Shown here one piece after another: positions 1-10,939 of a stretch of 64,000 nt of DNA. Under the pieces are notes generated by a model, which saw only the letters and a list, made by a program, of their open reading frames with translations, did not search any database and was not told the DNA's origin. Numbering within the stretch: position 1 is the stretch's first letter; each line of letters begins with the position of its first letter. The stretch is from Luteibacter sp. dw_328. Lineage in GTDB: Bacteria; Pseudomonadota; Gammaproteobacteria; Xanthomonadales; Rhodanobacteraceae. The stretch lies in NCBI RefSeq assembly GCF_018449605.1, contig NZ_JAAVUW010000003.1, forward strand, positions 248,001 to 312,000. The letters are read 5' to 3'. A program made the translations under genes and the position numbers.

Positions 1-480
1 GTTGAGACGCTCGCGCATGGTCAGAATCTCACGGGCATGAATCTCAATGTCCGTGGCCTGACCCGAGATGCCGCCAGCCCAGGGCTGGTGGATCATGATG
101 CGCGAATGCGGCAGCGAGTAACGCTTGCCCGCCGCACCTGCGGCCAGCAGCAGGGCGCCCATCGAGGCGGCCTGACCGATGCACATGGTGCTGACGTCCG
201 GCTTCACGAACTGCATCGTGTCGTAGATCGCCATGCCGGCCGTGACGGAACCGCCCGGGCTGTTGATGTACAGATTGATGTCCTTGTCCGGGTTTTCCGA
301 CTCAAGGAACAGCAGCTGGGCGACAATCACATTGGCCATGTAATCGTCGACCGGCCCCACGGCGAAGATGATGCGCTCCTTGAGGAGACGCGAGTAAATG
401 TCGTACGAACGCTCACCGCGTGAGGTCTGTTCGACGACGATGGGCACCAGGTTGAGGTTCTGGATCGGAGCCATGGACAT
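1..480 (-). CDS. clpP: ATP-dependent Clp protease proteolytic subunit (3' end cut by window)
   Basis: Serine protease subunit that forms the double-heptamer chamber working with ClpX or ClpA in cytosolic protein turnover. The 160 visible residues start at ATG 480 behind an AGGAGA ribosome site. The N-terminus resembles known ClpP propeptides ([10 protein letters not shown], then [12 protein letters not shown]). The nucleophile Ser106 lies in GQAASMGA and the catalytic His131 in MIHQPWAG; the catalytic Asp and the remaining roughly 45 residues lie beyond base 1. The gene follows tig on the same strand with a 49-bp gap, the order usual in proteobacteria (tig-clpP-clpX-lon). Confidence 0.97.
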   Translation of the reverse strand, partial: MSMAPIQNLNLVPIVVEQTSRGERSYDIYSRLLKERIIFAVGPVDDYMANVIVAQLLFLESENPDKDINLYINSPGGSVTAGMAIYDTMQFVKPDVSTMCIGQAASMGALLLAAGAAGKRYSLPHSRIMIHQPWAGGISGQATDIEIHAREILTMRERLN

Positions 481-529
481 GCGGTCTCTCCTTCGTGTGG
501 GGCCCGGCTGTTGCAAGTGACCGATGCGA

Positions 530-1822
530 TTAGGCACCGATCGGGCGCATTACCTCGTCGAAGGTCAGTTCCTGGTCGGTGGATTTGGCGTGATCCGCCA
601 CCCACTCAGCCACCTGATCTTCCATAACGCGATTCTGCAGTCCCGACATCAGTTGGGGATCGCTGTTATACAGTTCAATGACCTGCTGCGGCTCTTCATA
701 GGTCGAAGCGATCGCGGTAAGCATTTCCGCCATGCGCTTACGATCGATCCGGATCTCATTCTTGCGTGCGATTTCACCCATCAGCAGTGCGGCGAGCACG
801 CGCTTGCGGGCGAACGGCGTGGCTTCGGCAACCATCTGCGCGCTCGGCTCCTGGCCGCGCGGCAGGTTGCTGGCGGCGAGGCTGCGGGCTTCGGCATCCG
901 CCATCAGGTCGGGCACGTCGAGGTCCGGGAAAGCGTTGGCCAGCTTCTCGGCGACTTCGGACTTCAGGCGGGCCATGACCGTTGCCTTGAGCTCGCGCTC
1001 GAGGTTGGCCCGCACTTCCTTGCGGAAGCTGTCGATGTCGCCGTCGGCCACGCCGAACAGCTGCACGAACTCGGCATCGACGACCGGGAGATTCGCCGCC
1101 TGCACCTTGACGATCTTGAACGTGACCTTGGCGGTCTTGCCGGCGAGGTCCGCGTTACGGAAGTCTTCCGGGAAAGCCACGTCCTGAACCAGGTCTTCGC
1201 CGGCGGAACGGCCGGTGAGGGCCTCGTCGAGCGCCTTGAACAGGGTGCCCGAGCCGAGCACGCTACCGGCACGCTCCAGGCCTTCGGTCGGGAAGCGGTA
1301 GTCACCGGCTTCGGCGGAGTACTCAAACATGACGAAATCGCCGTCCTTGGACGCGCGAGCCACCTCGTCGAAGCTGCGGCGCTGCGTACGAAGGGTCTCG
1401 ATCATCTTGTCGATGTCGGTGTCCTTGACCTCAGCCTTCGGACGCGCGATTTCCAGCGCGGCGACGTCGATGACCGGGAACTCCGGCATGATCTCGAAGA
1501 CGGCGGTGTAGGCGATCTCGCCGTTCTCGGCGTTACCCGTGGTATCCACCGCCGGATTGGCGATCGGCTGGAGCTTTTCCTGCTCGACGGCCTGGCGCAG
1601 CGTGGAACCGATCAGCTCGGACAGCGCCTCGCCACGGACCTGCGCGCCGAAGCGCTGCTTGATCACGTTGGTGGGAACCTTGCCGGGACGGAAGCCCTTC
1701 AGACGCACCGTGCGACCCATTTCCGCGATGCGCTGGCTGACCTGCGACTCGAGGCGCTCAGCCGGGAACTTCACCGTGAGCTTGCGCCCGAGCTTGCCGA
1801 CATTCTCAACCGAAACCTGCAT
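530..1822 (-). CDS. tig: Trigger factor, ribosome-associated chaperone and peptidyl-prolyl isomerase
   Basis: Binds ribosomal protein L23 at the exit tunnel and folds nascent chains. The 430-residue product matches the family length (E. coli 432). The N-terminal ribosome-docking signature GFRPGKVP is at about residues 44-51, followed by the FKBP-like isomerase domain ([12 protein letters not shown] region) and a long helical C-terminal chaperone domain. The ATG at 1822 is chosen because it has a TCAGGAGAGG ribosome site and begins [14 protein letters not shown] like other trigger factors. The reading frame stays open for 57 further codons upstream, but that part has no family similarity. Upstream of clpP and probably transcribed with it or just before it. 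Confidence 0.97.
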   Translation of the reverse strand: MQVSVENVGKLGRKLTVKFPAERLESQVSQRIAEMGRTVRLKGFRPGKVPTNVIKQRFGAQVRGEALSELIGSTLRQAVEQEKLQPIANPAVDTTGNAENGEIAYTAVFEIMPEFPVIDVAALEIARPKAEVKDTDIDKMIETLRTQRRSFDEVARASKDGDFVMFEYSAEAGDYRFPTEGLERAGSVLGSGTLFKALDEALTGRSAGEDLVQDVAFPEDFRNADLAGKTAKVTFKIVKVQAANLPVVDAEFVQLFGVADGDIDSFRKEVRANLERELKATVMARLKSEVAEKLANAFPDLDVPDLMADAEARSLAASNLPRGQEPSAQMVAEATPFARKRVLAALLMGEIARKNEIRIDRKRMAEMLTAIASTYEEPQQVIELYNSDPQLMSGLQNRVMEDQVAEWVADHAKSTDQELTFDEVMRPIGA

Positions 1823-1922
1823 GACCTCTCCTGAAACCACCACGAGTGTGGCGCGATGGGGTGAAAAACCCCGCAAATGACTGCCCATTCTACGTTTTGC
1901 CCCTCTACCGCCGCAACAGGCG

Positions 1923-2357
1923 TCAGGCGGGCGTCCAACGCCTCGGACCACCACCATCAGCCGCCAGCGTGTCGCCCGGATTGGCCAGGGCACACGCCGT
2001 CAGCGAAAGGCAGCCGCAGCCGATGCATTCGGTCAGTTTTTCCTTCAGATTCATCAGCTGATTGATCCGATCCTCAAGCTCTTCCTGCCATGCCGCCGAC
2101 ATCTGCGCCCACTCCTCACGGCTGGGCGTCCTCTCATCCGGCAGGGTGGAAAAGGCCCGCCGCACGGCCTCCAGCGGGATGCCGACCCGCTGGGCGACCC
2201 GGATCACCGCGATCCGACGGAGTACGTCGCCTGCGTAGCGCCGCTGATTCCCGGATGTTCGCAGGCTCCGGATCAGCCCTTTTCGTTCATAAAAGTGCAG
2301 CGCCGAGACCGCCACACCGGCGCGCTTCGCCGCGTCGCCCACGCTCAATTCGCGCAT
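1923..2357 (-). CDS. soxR: Redox-sensitive transcriptional activator SoxR (MerR family)
   Basis: A 144-residue MerR-type regulator. The N-terminal winged helix (VGDAAKRAGVAVSALHFYE) is followed by a dimerisation helix and the [2Fe-2S] ligand cluster Cys111, Cys114, Cys116 and Cys122 in CIGCGCLSLTAC. This spacing is the SoxR hallmark and separates it from other MerR proteins. Oxidation of the cluster by redox-cycling drugs switches on target promoters. It diverges from an MFS efflux gene, and an 18-bp SoxR operator lies between them, so the neighbour is the likely target. No soxS is visible, as expected outside the enterobacteria, where SoxR acts directly on export and detoxification genes. 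Confidence 0.95.
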   Translation of the reverse strand: MRELSVGDAAKRAGVAVSALHFYERKGLIRSLRTSGNQRRYAGDVLRRIAVIRVAQRVGIPLEAVRRAFSTLPDERTPSREEWAQMSAAWQEELEDRINQLMNLKEKLTECIGCGCLSLTACALANPGDTLAADGGGPRRWTPA

Positions 2358-2360
2358 CGC

Positions 2361-2391
2361 TTGACCTCAACCAAAGTTGAGGTCCCATCCT
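2361..2391 (+). promoter_or_regulatory. SoxR-dependent promoter with overlapping SoxR box
   Basis: A palindrome at 2365-2382 reads CCTCAA-6 bp-TTGAGG, the same half sites and 18-bp length as the E. coli soxS operator; the dyad extends two more bases each side. It sits in the spacer between a -35 TTGACC (2361-2366) and a candidate -10 CATCCT (2386-2391). The spacer is therefore 19 bp, the over-long spacing that MerR-family activators need. It faces the MFS gene beginning at 2450 and lies only a few bases from the soxR start codon. Confidence 0.88.
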
Positions 2392-2449
2392 GCTCGCCCC
2401 AGACGCCGCACGCAAGCGTGCGAAACTCCCAATCCCCAAGGAAGAAAGA

Positions 2450-3835
2450 ATGAATGTGGGCATGTCGAACCCAGACCTTACCCAGCCTTCGGCGACACCC
2501 CACGCCGAAGGCATCCTCTCCCCGACCTACCGAGCCGCAACGATCGGCATGGTCGCGCTGATCTCCCTGCTCGCCTTCGAGGCACTGGCCGTGACGACGG
2601 CCATGCCGACGGTCGCGCGTGAGCTGGACGGCCTTCGCCTGTACGCCCTCGCCTTCGGCGGACTCCTCGCGACCAGTGTCATCGGCATGGCCCTCTCGGG
2701 ACGTTGGAGCGACCGCAAAGGACCCGCCCCTGCCGTCTGGACCGGTCTGGTCGGCTTCGTGGCCGGCCTGCTGATCGCGGGTTTCGCCCACAACATGCCC
2801 ACCCTGATCGTGGGTCGGTTGGTACAGGGCCTCGGAGCGGGCTGCCTGTCGCCTGCCCTCTACGTGATTGTTGCGCGCCTGTATCCGGACCACCTCAGGC
2901 CGAAAGTCTTCGCCTCGTTCTCCGCGGGGTGGGTCGTACCCGCCCTGATCGGACCGGCGATCAGCGGCGCCATCGTCGAGCACTTCGGTTGGCGCTGGGT
3001 GTTCCTTGCGGTGCCCCTGCTTGCCCTGCCCGCTGCGGCAGCGCTTCGTGGCGCATTGAGCTCCCTTGCACCGCCGACGCACGTCCAGGAAGAGAAGCCT
3101 GGTCGCATGATGAACGCCATCGGTGCTTCCGTCGGTACGTGCCTGCTGTTCGTCGCCGGGCAGGAACAGGGGTGGATCGCCGTCGCTCTCTTCGTGCCCG
3201 CCGTCGCCCTGATCATCGGATGTGGACGCCAGCTGCTTCCCACCGGCACGTTACGCGCGGCGCGCGGGCTTCCGGCAGTCATCGCGCTGCGTGGCGTCGC
3301 TGCCTCGGCCTTCTTCGGCGCCGAAGCCTTCCTGCCACTCGTGTTCTCGCAGCAACATGGTCTGTCGCCTACGTGGTCTGGTCTCGCTATCAGCGTCGGC
3401 GCGATCGGTTGGTTCTCGGGCTCGTGGTACCAGGGCCATTACGCAACGATTTCGCGACAGGCCCTGCTTACACGTGGCACGGCGCTCATGGTGATCGGCG
3501 TGATCACCGCGTCGCTCGCTACGTTTCCATGGATGCCGGTGTTCGCCGCTGTGCTGGGATGGCTACTGACCGGCCTGGGCATGGGCATGCTCTACGGCAC
3601 CGTCGCCGTTCTCGCACTTTCCATGTCGGGGGAGCACGAACAAGGCAGCAACAGTTCGGCGCTGCAGCTGTGCGAATCATTGATGGTCGCCACCACGCTG
3701 GCGATCGGCGGTACGTTATTCGCCGCACTGCTGAATGCGTCGCATACCGCGGCGTTTGCGGCGAACTTTGCGATTACGGTAGTGCTTGCCGTTTTGGGAA
3801 CAATCGTAGCCCGGCGAACACAGGCACCCACCTGA
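2450..3835 (+). CDS. Major facilitator superfamily drug/redox-compound exporter
   Basis: A 461-residue inner-membrane transporter with about 12-14 hydrophobic segments, in the length range of the drug:H+ antiporter families. The loop after the second helix carries the MFS motif A variant LSGRWSDRKGPAPA. The long N-terminal cytoplasmic tail has no signal peptide. ATG 2450 has an AAGGAAG ribosome site; the next in-frame ATG is four codons downstream. It is divergent from soxR and controlled by the promoter in between, so export of redox-active antibiotics, dyes or self-made pigments such as phenazine-like compounds is the natural inference. The actual substrate cannot be read from sequence. Confidence 0.9.
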   Translation: MNVGMSNPDLTQPSATPHAEGILSPTYRAATIGMVALISLLAFEALAVTTAMPTVARELDGLRLYALAFGGLLATSVIGMALSGRWSDRKGPAPAVWTGLVGFVAGLLIAGFAHNMPTLIVGRLVQGLGAGCLSPALYVIVARLYPDHLRPKVFASFSAGWVVPALIGPAISGAIVEHFGWRWVFLAVPLLALPAAAALRGALSSLAPPTHVQEEKPGRMMNAIGASVGTCLLFVAGQEQGWIAVALFVPAVALIIGCGRQLLPTGTLRAARGLPAVIALRGVAASAFFGAEAFLPLVFSQQHGLSPTWSGLAISVGAIGWFSGSWYQGHYATISRQALLTRGTALMVIGVITASLATFPWMPVFAAVLGWLLTGLGMGMLYGTVAVLALSMSGEHEQGSNSSALQLCESLMVATTLAIGGTLFAALLNASHTAAFAANFAITVVLAVLGTIVARRTQAPT

Positions 3836-3973
3836 TCGCATGGTAGCGAAGGCGAGGTCACCCTGTACTTTTTAGCGACATTGGCTGACAGCGCAGCGCT
3901 TGCTACCTCTCTAACCTTGCGTGCGGCGTCGCAGCTGCGCATATCGTGAGCAGCCGTAACGACGCAACGATAA

Positions 3974-4516
3974 TTACGCCTGTCGAGCCACCCGCCCCTT
4001 CGCTCCCGGCCCGCATAGAAAATAGAAGACCGGGACCAGGTAGAAGATGAGGATGTGGCCCGACCAGAAACGGGCCTGCCATCCCAGGTAGTCCCTGTAC
4101 TCGTCGTCCGTGAGGACGCGTGAAACGCCTGACACGTAGGCAATAGCCTTACCATTCGAGACTTGCACCTTTTCGCCGTGAGCGACCAGGCACCAGACGA
4201 AGTTGAGAGCAACATAGGCGGCACACACGGCTATCGCTGCGCGCGCCCAGGTCGGCATGCCCGCTGCAATTCGCGAATTCGATACCGGACCGATCCGACC
4301 GTCACTCGCGTCGCGAACCATGGGCATGAACACGAGAAAGGCGCCAGCAAACAGAGAGAAAGAGAGCGGACAACCCGGCCAGGATTCCGCTGGAATCGGC
4401 AGATTCAGAATGGCTCGTACGTGGATCGTCAGCGCGACGCAAAAGCCGGCGAGTGCCGCAACGCCGGCAACTCTCGACCACCAGAATCTAGCCTCGCTTC
4501 CCTGCACTGAGTTCAA
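3974..4516 (-). CDS. Hypothetical membrane protein with about four transmembrane segments
   Basis: A 180-residue protein that I do not recognise. Hydrophobic segments lie near residues 14-36, 47-66, 90-112 and 150-168, with an Arg-rich cytosolic C-terminal tail (GAKGRVARQA). A central hydrophilic part (roughly 112-145) contains the run SRVLTDDEYRDYLGWQARF. No catalytic motif is evident. It stands alone between the MFS gene and tRNA-Leu. Codon use is a little less GC-biased than in the housekeeping neighbours, which would fit an accessory gene. Confidence 0.62.
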   Translation of the reverse strand: MNSVQGSEARFWWSRVAGVAALAGFCVALTIHVRAILNLPIPAESWPGCPLSFSLFAGAFLVFMPMVRDASDGRIGPVSNSRIAAGMPTWARAAIAVCAAYVALNFVWCLVAHGEKVQVSNGKAIAYVSGVSRVLTDDEYRDYLGWQARFWSGHILIFYLVPVFYFLCGPGAKGRVARQA

Positions 4517-4593
4517 GGCGACTATCCTGCCGCGACCCTTCGGGCCGGGTAAGTGAGAGAGCTACTTGTCTGTGGCCGCGATCGACCCCTGGT

Positions 4594-4678
4594 TGGTGCG
4601 AGAGGCGGGACTCGAACCCGCACGGTTTTACCCGTCAGAACCTAAATCTGGTGCGTCTACCAATTCCGCCACTCTCGC
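4594..4678 (-). tRNA. tRNA-Leu (anticodon TAG)
   Basis: An 85-nt class II tRNA with a GCGAGAG/CTCTCGC acceptor stem, encoded CCA and a long variable arm. The anticodon loop TTTAGGT gives UAG, and the T arm GGTTCGAGTCC is standard. Confidence 0.97.
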
Positions 4679-4849
4679 TCGCGGCGCCATTCTAGGTCTC
4701 GCGCCGTCTCAGGTCTATCACCGGGGACGGATGTGGCCCAGAGGACGCCGCGAAGCGCAAATCAAAATTCAGGCCATTTTTCAGAATTTACGTATTCAAT
4801 CGGCTTGCGCATACGCCGATCCTGCTCCTCCCAACCAAGGAGGCAACCC

Positions 4850-5518
4850 ATGCGATATCTAATCCCCCTCACTGCCGCGGCGTTCCCGGCCCTCGTCATC
4901 GCGCAGGTTACTCAGCAAAGCGCAAGCATTTCGCCCGAGGGCGAAAAACGCGTCGTTCGGCAAGTGATCCTGAAGGACGAGCACGGGATGGACGTGCTCG
5001 TCGAGCAGCACCTAATCGAGCTCGAGAATGGTGATTATCTGTACTTGCACAGCTCTCAGCCCGGCGCCACTCGGGAGCTCGACGAACGGATCTGCGCCAG
5101 TTTTGGCTCACAGGTCTCCAGGGGCAGCGTCATCAGGCTGAGCCCCGATACGCTTGGAGGCGGAGCATGTCGATCCGAATCTCCCGTGGACCCCAGTGCT
5201 GCCACTCCAAAAGGGACTCGTGCCCCTTATCTACAAGCGGTCGCCCCCGGAAACTATGTTGTCTCCGCAAATCAGAACTCGGTGCACCGTGGCACATCGA
5301 CGCATCGCCTCGACTCCGCGAGCACGGTCACCAGCGACCTTGTCATAGACAATCGGTGCCGCCAGTCGGCCAGCGACCCGACACCTGGCGGGGTTTCTGG
5401 CACCAGCGACGTCTACGTCAACTGTTTCATGCCTTCGGCAGGCACAGCACCCACCCGAATGACCACATGCGGCGGAGGCCAATGTGCGCACGATGGAAAT
5501 TCTTTCAGCGTCTTCTGA
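4850..5518 (+). CDS. Secreted hypothetical protein
   Basis: A 222-residue protein of unknown function. The ATG at 4850 is preferred over an upstream in-frame start because it has a perfect AAGGAGG ribosome site and opens a signal peptide (MRYLIPLTAAAFPALVIAQ, probable cleavage near AQ). The mature part begins with a polar segment containing charged stretches (EGEKRVVRQVILKDEHGMDV). The C-terminal half has five cysteines (CRQ, NCF, TTCGGGQCAH and one earlier), which suggests disulfides in the periplasm or outside. No domain is recognised. It has no same-strand partner and lies between tRNA genes; lower codon bias suggests an accessory gene. Confidence 0.65.
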   Translation: MRYLIPLTAAAFPALVIAQVTQQSASISPEGEKRVVRQVILKDEHGMDVLVEQHLIELENGDYLYLHSSQPGATRELDERICASFGSQVSRGSVIRLSPDTLGGGACRSESPVDPSAATPKGTRAPYLQAVAPGNYVVSANQNSVHRGTSTHRLDSASTVTSDLVIDNRCRQSASDPTPGGVSGTSDVYVNCFMPSAGTAPTRMTTCGGGQCAHDGNSFSVF

Positions 5519-5775
5519 TCCGCGAAGGCGACGGTCACTCCGAGATTTCTGGATCTTCAAGACTTCGATCGTGTCGAGCGGCGGACTGGCCGCTTGACCT
5601 TGTCCCAGCAGAGCCAGAACGGTTATCCGCCCGCCCACCCGACTTCACCCGCGTCTCCGCCCCGGCATGTGGCCGGATCAGCAGGCCCGAGCCTGGACGA
5701 CCATCGCGGCGCGGCGTTCTCGGCTTGCCTGGCTTGCCGGTATCCATCGCTCAACCCTCGGGAAGATTACGGGCA
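5519..5775. other. Gene-poor gap before the tRNA operon terminator
   Basis: No convincing gene, promoter or repeat is seen here. Short open frames on both strands have no ribosome site or family likeness. Confidence 0.6.
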
Positions 5776-5810
5776 AAAAGAAAAGGCGCTTAGGTTTCCC
5801 TAAGCGCCTT
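5776..5810 (-). terminator. Rho-independent terminator of the tRNA operon
   Basis: On the minus strand a perfect 12-bp stem (AAGGCGCTTAGG with its complement, loop GAAA) at 5783-5810 is followed by TTTTCTTTTT (5776-5784). It lies just past the last tRNA (Lys) of the operon. Confidence 0.92.
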
Positions 5811-5816
5811 CCAAAA

Positions 5817-5892
<76 letters not shown>

Positions 5893-5919
5893 ATTTTGAA
5901 ACACATCGCACGTTGCAAG

Positions 5920-5996
5920 TGGGGTGGACGATGGGACTCGAACCCACGACATCCGGAATCACAATCCGGTACTCTAACCAGCTGAGCTACGCCCAC
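5920..5996 (-). tRNA. tRNA-His (anticodon GTG)
   Basis: A 77-nt tRNA with loop TTGTGAT (anticodon GUG), acceptor GTGGGCG/CGTCCAC, discriminator C and encoded CCA. A G that can serve as G-1 is encoded at 5997. Confidence 0.97.
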
Positions 5997-6010
5997 CATA
6001 AAACACGATC

Positions 6011-6087
6011 TGGCGCGCCCGACAGGAATCGAACCTGCAACCGTCGGCTTAGAAGGCCGATGCTCTATCCGGTTGAGCTACAGGCGC
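6011..6087 (-). tRNA. tRNA-Arg (anticodon TCT)
   Basis: A 77-nt tRNA with loop CTTCTAA (anticodon UCU), acceptor GCGCCTG/CGGGCGC and encoded CCA. Third gene of the operon. Confidence 0.97.
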
Positions 6088-6111
6088 AGGCACTGTACGT
6101 AGAACGCCGAC

Positions 6112-6188
6112 TGGTCGGGGCAGAGGGATTCGAACCCCCGACATCCAGCTCCCAAAGCTGGCGCTCTACCAGACTGAGCTATACCCCG
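6112..6188 (-). tRNA. tRNA-Pro (anticodon TGG)
   Basis: A 77-nt tRNA with loop TTTGGGA (anticodon UGG), acceptor CGGGGTA/TGCCCCG and encoded CCA. Second gene of the operon. Confidence 0.97.
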
Positions 6189-6298
6189 AAACTTAAAGCA
6201 CTCACCGATACAACCGGGTGAAGCCTTCAAATGTTACGGGTCTAGCCCAAGCCCGTCAATCCGTATGAACACACCACACTTTCAACTGCATTTAAAGA

Positions 6299-6375
6299 TG
6301 GTGCGCCCGGAGAGATTCGAACTCCCGACCACCAAGTTCGTAGCCTGGTACTCTATCCAACTGAGCTACGGGCGC
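6299..6375 (-). tRNA. tRNA-Arg (anticodon ACG)
   Basis: A 77-nt tRNA with loop CTACGAA. The ACG anticodon is normally edited to ICG by TadA and reads CGN codons. Acceptor GCGCCCG/CGGGCGC, encoded CCA. First gene of the operon, about 65 bp from the promoter. Confidence 0.97.
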
Positions 6376-6439
6376 ACACTTTAAACCTTTGACTCGTTGC
6401 CTGCCGCTGTGAAGCGTTGGCGCCGTGTCGAGAAGCGGA

Positions 6440-6468
6440 ATTATTCAGATATCGAGTGTGTGCGTCAA
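6440..6468 (-). promoter_or_regulatory. Sigma-70 promoter of the tRNA operon
   Basis: On the minus strand a -35 TTGACG (6463-6468) and a -10 AATAAT (6440-6445) are separated by exactly 17 bp. The bases after the -10 are C- and G-rich (TCCGCTTCTCG), as in stringently controlled tRNA promoters. Confidence 0.85.
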
Positions 6469-6548
6469 CACTTTTCTGAAAGTTTTTTTCTCGGAACGGT
6501 AACAAGTGGGGTAATTGGCCGTTTGGTTGAACGAACGATGGCGAATTC

Positions 6549-6583
6549 GCGAGCACCCTTTCGCCGATGAATCGGCTCCTACA
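6549..6583. repeat. REP-family palindrome, half copy
   Basis: Carries the right end of the repeat family (GCACCC spacer remnant, then TCGCCGATGAATCGGCTCC and TACA at 6561-6583), with no left end. Located between the tRNA operon promoter and the ftsH terminator. Confidence 0.85.
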
Positions 6584-6606
6584 ACAGCTGTTGCTTCCCT
6601 AGCCCT

Positions 6607-6640
6607 CAAAAAAGAAGGGCGGCCAATGGCCGCCCTTCCC
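6607..6640 (-). terminator. Rho-independent terminator of ftsH
   Basis: Minus-strand stem AAGGGCGGCC/GGCCGCCCTT (6615-6637) with a 3-base loop, followed by CTTTTTTG. It begins just beyond the ftsH stop codon. Confidence 0.9.
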
Positions 6641-6643
6641 TTC

Positions 6644-8575
<1,932 letters not shown>

Positions 8576-8592
8576 GCGGTGTTCTCGCCAGG

Positions 8593-9222
8593 TTACCGGG
8601 ACGCCGACTTGAGGCCGGTCGCCAGTGCATACACCTCCGCCGAACGTGCGCGGGAGGCTTTCGGTTTACGCATCGTCACGCGACTGAAGTCAGCGCGCAA
8701 GTTCTTAAGGTACTCGTCGAAACCCACGCCCTGGAACAGCTTCACCAGGAACGACCCGCCCGGTTTGAGCCAGTCGAGACTGAACTGCCGGGCCAGGTCA
8801 CAAAGGTCCATCGCACGGATCTGATCGGCCAGTGCCACACCTGACATATTGGGGGCCATGTCCGACAGGACAAGATCGACCTTCTGGCCGTCGAGCATGG
8901 CCTCCAGCTCGCGGAGCACGGCTTCCTCGCGGAAATCGCCCTGCATGAAGTCCACCCCGGCCAGGCTGGCCATGGGCAGGATGTCCATGGCGATGACCCG
9001 GCCGGTATCGCCCAGGCGCCTGCGCGCCAGCTGGGACCAGCCGCCCGGGGCGGCGCCAAGGTCGACGATGGTCATGCCGGGCTTGATGAGGCGATCGCGC
9101 TCGATCAGCTCCTCGAGCTTGTAGATGGCTCGCGAGCGCGCACCTTCCGCCTGAGCTCTTTTGACGTAGGGATCGTCGAAGTGCTCTTTGAGCCACTGGG
9201 AGCTGGTCTTGCTGCGTGCCAT
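8593..9222 (-). CDS. rlmE: 23S rRNA 2'-O-ribose U2552 methyltransferase
   Basis: Methylates U2552 in the A loop of 23S rRNA using S-adenosylmethionine, a late step of 50S assembly. The 209 residues match the family (E. coli 209). The SAM motif [12 protein letters not shown] is at 53-64. The catalytic tetrad K-D-K-E is present as Lys35, Asp121 ([10 protein letters not shown]), Lys161 (FLVKLFQG) and Glu196 (SAEVYAL). The start at 9222 ([15 protein letters not shown]) matches the family; the open frame upstream has no similarity and runs antisense to other genes. Operon with ftsH, divergent from yhbY as in E. coli. Confidence 0.97.
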   Translation of the reverse strand: MARSKTSSQWLKEHFDDPYVKRAQAEGARSRAIYKLEELIERDRLIKPGMTIVDLGAAPGGWSQLARRRLGDTGRVIAMDILPMASLAGVDFMQGDFREEAVLRELEAMLDGQKVDLVLSDMAPNMSGVALADQIRAMDLCDLARQFSLDWLKPGGSFLVKLFQGVGFDEYLKNLRADFSRVTMRKPKASRARSAEVYALATGLKSASR

Positions 9223-9306
9223 GGCTTTCGACCAGAGTCTTAATAAGGAGCGGGCCTTGCATGATACCCTTTGACGCCTGTCAGCCGCACATCGAACCTG
9301 AACGCA

Positions 9307-9603
9307 ATGTCGCTTTCCCCTACACAGTCCCGCTATCTCCGCAGCATGGCCCACGATCTCAAGCCGGTCGTCCTGCTGGGTAACAAGGGCGCCACCGAGG
9401 CCGTGGCCAAGGAGCTCGCCCAGGCCCTGGATATCCACGAGCTGGTCAAGGTCAAGCTCTCCGGAGGCGACAAGGACGAGCGCCAGGCCCAGATCGACTT
9501 CCTGACCAGCCAGACCGGCTCCGAAAAGGTCCAGGAAATCGGCCATATCGTCGTCCTGTTCCGCCGGAACGAGCAGGACCCGAAGCTCGCCCTGCCCCGG
9601 TAA
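9307..9603 (+). CDS. yhbY: Ribosome assembly RNA-binding protein YhbY (CRM domain)
   Basis: A 98-residue single CRM-domain protein associated with pre-50S particles. The family signature [18 protein letters not shown] (residues 27-44) is followed by HELVKVKL and the C-terminal VLFRR strand. The start at 9307 gives [20 protein letters not shown], the usual family N-terminus; a start 12 codons upstream is open but not conserved. Divergent from rlmE-ftsH, a conserved arrangement in gammaproteobacteria that groups ribosome-assembly functions. Confidence 0.95.
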   Translation: MSLSPTQSRYLRSMAHDLKPVVLLGNKGATEAVAKELAQALDIHELVKVKLSGGDKDERQAQIDFLTSQTGSEKVQEIGHIVVLFRRNEQDPKLALPR

Positions 9604-9609
9604 CCCGCC

Positions 9610-9987
9610 ATGGACCTCTCGTTCGAGCACCCTGGCGAGTACCTCTTCGTGCGCCGGGTGGGCGCGAACACGGTCACGATCGTCGACCGCGACTTTCACA
9701 AGAGCCTCCTCCTGACCCCGGAAAAGGTCGTGGAAGACTGGCCTGTGACCGACGCGAAGCAGCTCACCCTGGCCGATGTCGCCCTCATCGCGGACCTGAA
9801 GCCCGAGCTGGTCATCATCGGCACCGGCGAGCGCCAGGTCTTTCCGCCTGCTGAAGTCATGGCCGGCTTCCTGCGTCAGGGCATCGGCGTCGAGGCGATG
9901 ACCAACGGCTCGGCCGCCCGCACCTACAGTCTCCTGGCCGGTGAGGGCCGTAAGGTCCTGGCGGCCTTCATCCTGCCCCAAGGCTAA
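9610..9987 (+). CDS. Mth938-like domain protein (DUF498)
   Basis: A 125-residue protein of the Mth938/NDUFAF3 superfamily. Visible family features are the N-terminal beta region ending in [12 protein letters not shown], the core strand [16 protein letters not shown] (about 65-80) and the [30 protein letters not shown] block. The biochemical role in bacteria is not established; the mitochondrial relative assists complex I assembly. Starts 6 bp after yhbY and ends 7 bp before panE, so it is probably translated from a common transcript with both. Confidence 0.85.
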   Translation: MDLSFEHPGEYLFVRRVGANTVTIVDRDFHKSLLLTPEKVVEDWPVTDAKQLTLADVALIADLKPELVIIGTGERQVFPPAEVMAGFLRQGIGVEAMTNGSAARTYSLLAGEGRKVLAAFILPQG

Positions 9988-9994
9988 GAACGCC

Positions 9995-10930
9995 ATGCGC
10001 ATCCTCATTCTCGGGGCCGGCGGCACCGGCGGTTACTTCGGCGGTCGCCTGCACCAGGGTGGCGCGGACGTGACGTTCCTGGTCCGACCAGACCGGGCAC
10101 GGGCACTGGATGCGAACGGACTCATCATAAAAAGCCCGTTCGGCGATGCCACCCTGACGGTGAAACACGTCACGGCCGACACGGTCGCCGCGGCAGGCGC
10201 CTTCGACCTGGTCCTGCTCTCCTGCAAGGCGTACGACCTGCATTCGGCGATCGAGGCGATCGACCCGGCGGTCGGCGAGGCCACGGCGATCCTGCCGATC
10301 CTCAACGGGCTGGCCCACTATCCGGTGCTCGACAATCGCTTTGGTCCGGACCGGGTCATCGGCGGCATGTGCGTCATCAGTGCCGCGAAAGGGCCGGCGG
10401 GCGAGATCCTGCACTTTGGCAACGGCGCATCGGTGACCTTCGGCGAGCGCGACGGTAACGATCATGGCGGCCGTTGTGGGGCCATAGCGGATGCTTTCGC
10501 CAAGGCGAACGTCGACCACACGCATTCGTCCGATATCGAACGCGATCTCTGGGCCAAGTTCTCCTTCCTCGCCACCCTCGCCGGCGCAACCTGCCTGTTC
10601 CGCGCCAGCGTCGGCGACATCGTCGCCACGGACGACGGTCGCCAACTCACTGAGCAGATGTACGAGGAATGCCTGGCCGTGGCCCGCGTGTCGGGTCACG
10701 CCGTGCCAGATAACGCCCGCGCATTTGCCTGGAAAACGCTGACGCAGGAAGGCTCGCCGCTGACGGCGTCCATGCTCCGCGACCTCGAATCCGGGCAGCG
10801 CATCGAAGCCGACCACATCGTCGGCGACATGTTGCGACGTGCGCGGGATGCGGGGATCAGGGCACCGATGCTGGAGGTGGCGTTTGCGCACCTGCAGGCG
10901 TTTGAAGCCCGGCGTAAGCGCCAGGGCTAG
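9995..10930 (+). CDS. panE: 2-dehydropantoate 2-reductase (ketopantoate reductase)
   Basis: NADPH-dependent reduction of ketopantoate to pantoate in coenzyme A synthesis. The 311 residues start [19 protein letters not shown], a Rossmann fold with the GxGGxGG variant. Conserved family parts are the LSCKAYDL strand (catalytic Lys region), [10 protein letters not shown] (the Asn of the N-G block) and the C-terminal [12 protein letters not shown] with NAR. Third gene of the yhbY unit. The panBCD genes are elsewhere in the window (29-31 kb), so this supplies the missing pantoate-branch step. Other ApbA-family ketoacid reductases look similar, so the substrate is inferred. Confidence 0.88.
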   Translation: MRILILGAGGTGGYFGGRLHQGGADVTFLVRPDRARALDANGLIIKSPFGDATLTVKHVTADTVAAAGAFDLVLLSCKAYDLHSAIEAIDPAVGEATAILPILNGLAHYPVLDNRFGPDRVIGGMCVISAAKGPAGEILHFGNGASVTFGERDGNDHGGRCGAIADAFAKANVDHTHSSDIERDLWAKFSFLATLAGATCLFRASVGDIVATDDGRQLTEQMYEECLAVARVSGHAVPDNARAFAWKTLTQEGSPLTASMLRDLESGQRIEADHIVGDMLRRARDAGIRAPMLEVAFAHLQAFEARRKRQG

Positions 10931-10939
10931 GCAGCTCTG

